A stretch of 60,000 nucleotides of DNA from Bolinopsis microptera (taxonomy: Eukaryota > Ctenophora > Tentaculata > Lobata > Bolinopsidae), in contig NC_087078.1 of NCBI RefSeq assembly GCF_026151205.1, forward strand, positions 4,421,675-4,481,674. The letters are read 5' to 3'. The position numbers were made by a program, and so were the translations under genes. Within the stretch, counting starts at the first letter, position 1. Each line of letters opens with the position of its first letter. The notes below the pieces were generated by a model, which made no database searches, was not told the DNA's origin, and was given only the letters and a program-made list of their open reading frames with translations. Of the stretch, positions 58,224-60,000 are shown piece after piece.

Positions 58224-60000
58224 ATGGGTAAGCGAAAGAATAATGTTGCTCCAAACATTGCACAAAACTATGTTGTTGAAAAAGTTCTCGACCGCTACAT
58301 AGATGAATTAGGGAAGAAGTGGTTCTACTTGAAGTGGATGGGCTATCCTGAGGACCAGGCTACTTGGGAGCCGGAACAGAACGCAGATTGTACCGGACTC
58401 ATTAAAGAGTATGAGCGGAAATTATCTAAGAAGATTCCTAAAAAATCATCCGCTACGGTAAAAGATTCAGAATGGTCCTTAAAGCAAGCAACTGGTAGTT
58501 CCACTAAGATAGTCTTGAAAAAGATTAATCTTGAACATTTAGAGCAGTGCCCTAAAGCTCCTTCCGACCAGCCATGTACCATAAAGTTAAAATTAAATGG
58601 AGAGTACACTCAAGCATCATCCCCTCCCCAGCGTAAAACAAAGAGAAGGAGATCTTCAGCCATCGGTGTAGAAGTGGGGACTCCAAAGAAGAAGCGAGCT
58701 GGAGGGAGACGAAAGAAGAGCGAGTCTGAGGGGGCTGTGGTCCATGTAGGACCAACTGAGGAATACATGGTAGAGGCAATACAGGACAAATGTTTGGACG
58801 CTAATGGCAGGATCTTATACTTCATCAAATGGATAGGATATGATAGTATTTATAATACTTGGGAACCTGTCGAGAACTTGAACTGTCCTGAACTTCTGAA
58901 CGCTTTTAATGCTGATAACAAGCACCCCAAAGTCATTGTGTCTAAGATATTAGATAAGCGAAAGGTTGACGGAAATAACGAATATTTGGTGAAGATCAGC
59001 GGGTGCAGGAAGCAAACTTGGATGTTTGAAAATGAGTTGCAGTGCTCTGATTTATTGAAAGAATTCAATAAAGAGTATGATGCACGAAATTCTAAAGTAT
59101 CGTTAGCAGATATTGCTGACAACTGTAGTTCTTCTGACTCTGAGTCAGAGCAAGAAGATGAAAAACCTAAAACCTTAACATCTGGAATTAAAGTTAACAG
59201 AGACTGTACGACCAGTTCAGACGAGGACACTTTCTCACCCACTGTTCATAAGAAGGAGCCGTCTTGTATCAATGGTGCAAATTTTAAAACGAAAACTAGA
59301 TTTTCAAGCAGCAGTAGTAGTGACGGTGACTTAGATTTTGAGGATTTGTTGAAGCGGTACAATGAATCTGTTAAGACAGAGAAACCGCTCGATTCTGCAC
59401 CTCCCAGCCCTCCCACTCCTGAGGAACTGATTCCGTCTGGTTCCATCAAAAAAGATGATGATTCAAAACCTTCAGTTCCTTTAGAAACAAAGCCGTCCGC
59501 TCCTTTAGAAACCATGTCGTCAGCTATAAAATATGATCTTCCTATTTCTCCACCCAAAACGAACTTTAACAAACCAGTCGACCTCAGCCCTGTATCATCT
59601 AGAAACGATTACGACGATAAAAGAGATCCCTTGTCTGATATCCCTGCTGCTAAGTTTGACTTACCTCAGTTAATAATTCCTAAAGATAAGAAAGCTTTCC
59701 CCAGGAAGTCTCCTTTAAGAGAGCTCGCCGAACCTGTCACTCCCTCACCCCCACCATCACCTCCTAGACCACGAAGTGTCTCTCCATCACCACTTACAGT
59801 TTACAGCTATCCTGGCACCTTGACCTCTGACAGGGGTAGAGATCTATCCAAGGATACAGCCAAAACAGAACCTAAGGTTACTATCCCTTCACCGAAACCA
59901 TCTCCATTGGCTAGCTATATGAAGCCCATGCGATCTGCTTCAGACGAATCTGATTCAGATGAATCACTTTCAGATCTAGAAAGTAAGCTGACTGAAGCAT
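58224..60000 (+). CDS. Multi-chromodomain protein, 3' end outside window
   Basis: Reading frame open from ATG at 58224 to the window edge (592 codons, no stop, no intron seen). Chromodomain 1 (about 15-62) has the HP1-type aromatic cage: Y16 in NYVVEKVLD, W38 and Y41 in LKWMGY, followed by TWEP. Chromodomain 2 (about 180-225) also keeps the cage: Y181, W203 and Y206 in IKWIGY. A third chromo-like segment (about 236-285, VIVSKILDKRKVDGNNEYLV) lacks the Trp/Tyr pair (KISGC), so it is degenerate or shadow-like. Between modules 1 and 2 lies a basic stretch (KTKRRRSS, KKKRAGGRRKK), a likely nuclear localisation signal. The rest is Ser/Pro/acidic low complexity. The inferred role is binding methylated histone H3. 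The start lies 8 nt after an acceptor consensus (AG at 58214-58215). An upstream ATG at 58220 gives only three codons. No family symbol is assigned. Confidence 0.9.
   Translation, partial: MGKRKNNVAPNIAQNYVVEKVLDRYIDELGKKWFYLKWMGYPEDQATWEPEQNADCTGLIKEYERKLSKKIPKKSSATVKDSEWSLKQATGSSTKIVLKKINLEHLEQCPKAPSDQPCTIKLKLNGEYTQASSPPQRKTKRRRSSAIGVEVGTPKKKRAGGRRKKSESEGAVVHVGPTEEYMVEAIQDKCLDANGRILYFIKWIGYDSIYNTWEPVENLNCPELLNAFNADNKHPKVIVSKILDKRKVDGNNEYLVKISGCRKQTWMFENELQCSDLLKEFNKEYDARNSKVSLADIADNCSSSDSESEQEDEKPKTLTSGIKVNRDCTTSSDEDTFSPTVHKKEPSCINGANFKTKTRFSSSSSSDGDLDFEDLLKRYNESVKTEKPLDSAPPSPPTPEELIPSGSIKKDDDSKPSVPLETKPSAPLETMSSAIKYDLPISPPKTNFNKPVDLSPVSSRNDYDDKRDPLSDIPAAKFDLPQLIIPKDKKAFPRKSPLRELAEPVTPSPPPSPPRPRSVSPSPLTVYSYPGTLTSDRGRDLSKDTAKTEPKVTIPSPKPSPLASYMKPMRSASDESDSDESLSDLESKLTEA

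Overview
The window is eukaryotic, almost certainly from an animal. Coding regions are split by GT-AG introns, the proteins recognised are animal housekeeping families, and non-coding DNA is filled with minisatellites, LINEs, hAT-type MITEs and tRNA-derived SINEs. No species can be named. Every gene whose 5' end lies in the window has a 3' splice-site consensus 2-20 nt upstream of its start codon. This fits spliced-leader trans-splicing, known in Hydrozoa and Ctenophora among others, so a hydrozoan-like cnidarian is my tentative guess.

Layout. About 1.5-4.0 kb holds doubtful minus-strand exons of an unidentified coiled-coil gene. About 4-8.5 kb is repeat-derived DNA (SINE, foldback element, dispersed repeats). 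From 8.5 to 52.7 kb runs one minus-strand gene, the nuclear export receptor XPO1/CRM1. I reconstructed it as 21 coding exons encoding 1068 aa with every splice phase consistent. Its exons 1-17 are packed into 41.2-52.7 kb, while introns 17 (17.9 kb) and 20 (10.5 kb) are very large. Intron 17 contains an intronless USF-type bHLH-zip transcription factor gene on the same strand. Intron 20 contains a four-exon gene on the opposite strand for a small, secreted, probably GPI-anchored cysteine-rich protein (Ly6/uPAR-like). The SRP9 gene lies directly upstream of XPO1 on the same strand. Divergently, from 56 kb to the window end, lie a DDX5/DDX17-type DEAD-box helicase and a protein with three chromodomain-like modules that runs off the window.

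Repeats. At least 18 tandem arrays (2-bp to 115-bp units) lie in or beside XPO1. Four transposons sit inside tandem arrays with target-site duplications: an intact-ORF LINE (13.1-16.3 kb), a broken LINE (32.8-37.8 kb), an 804-bp hAT MITE (20.7-21.5 kb) and a 149-bp hAT MITE (41.8-42.0 kb). The broken LINE is itself invaded by the 3' part of a different, RNase H-bearing LINE, bracketed by an apparently exact 330-bp duplication. Many long open frames in the arrays (Pro-, Ser/Leu-, His- or Asp-repeat peptides) are artefacts of repeat periodicity.

Functionally the genes are housekeeping: nuclear export (XPO1), SRP Alu-domain (SRP9), RNA helicase (DDX5/17), E-box transcription (USF) and probable methyl-lysine reading (chromodomains). 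Nothing shows that they act in one pathway. The novelty lies in gene architecture (nesting, 5' splice acceptors, closely spaced same-strand pairs), the multi-chromodomain protein and the transposon/minisatellite structure.
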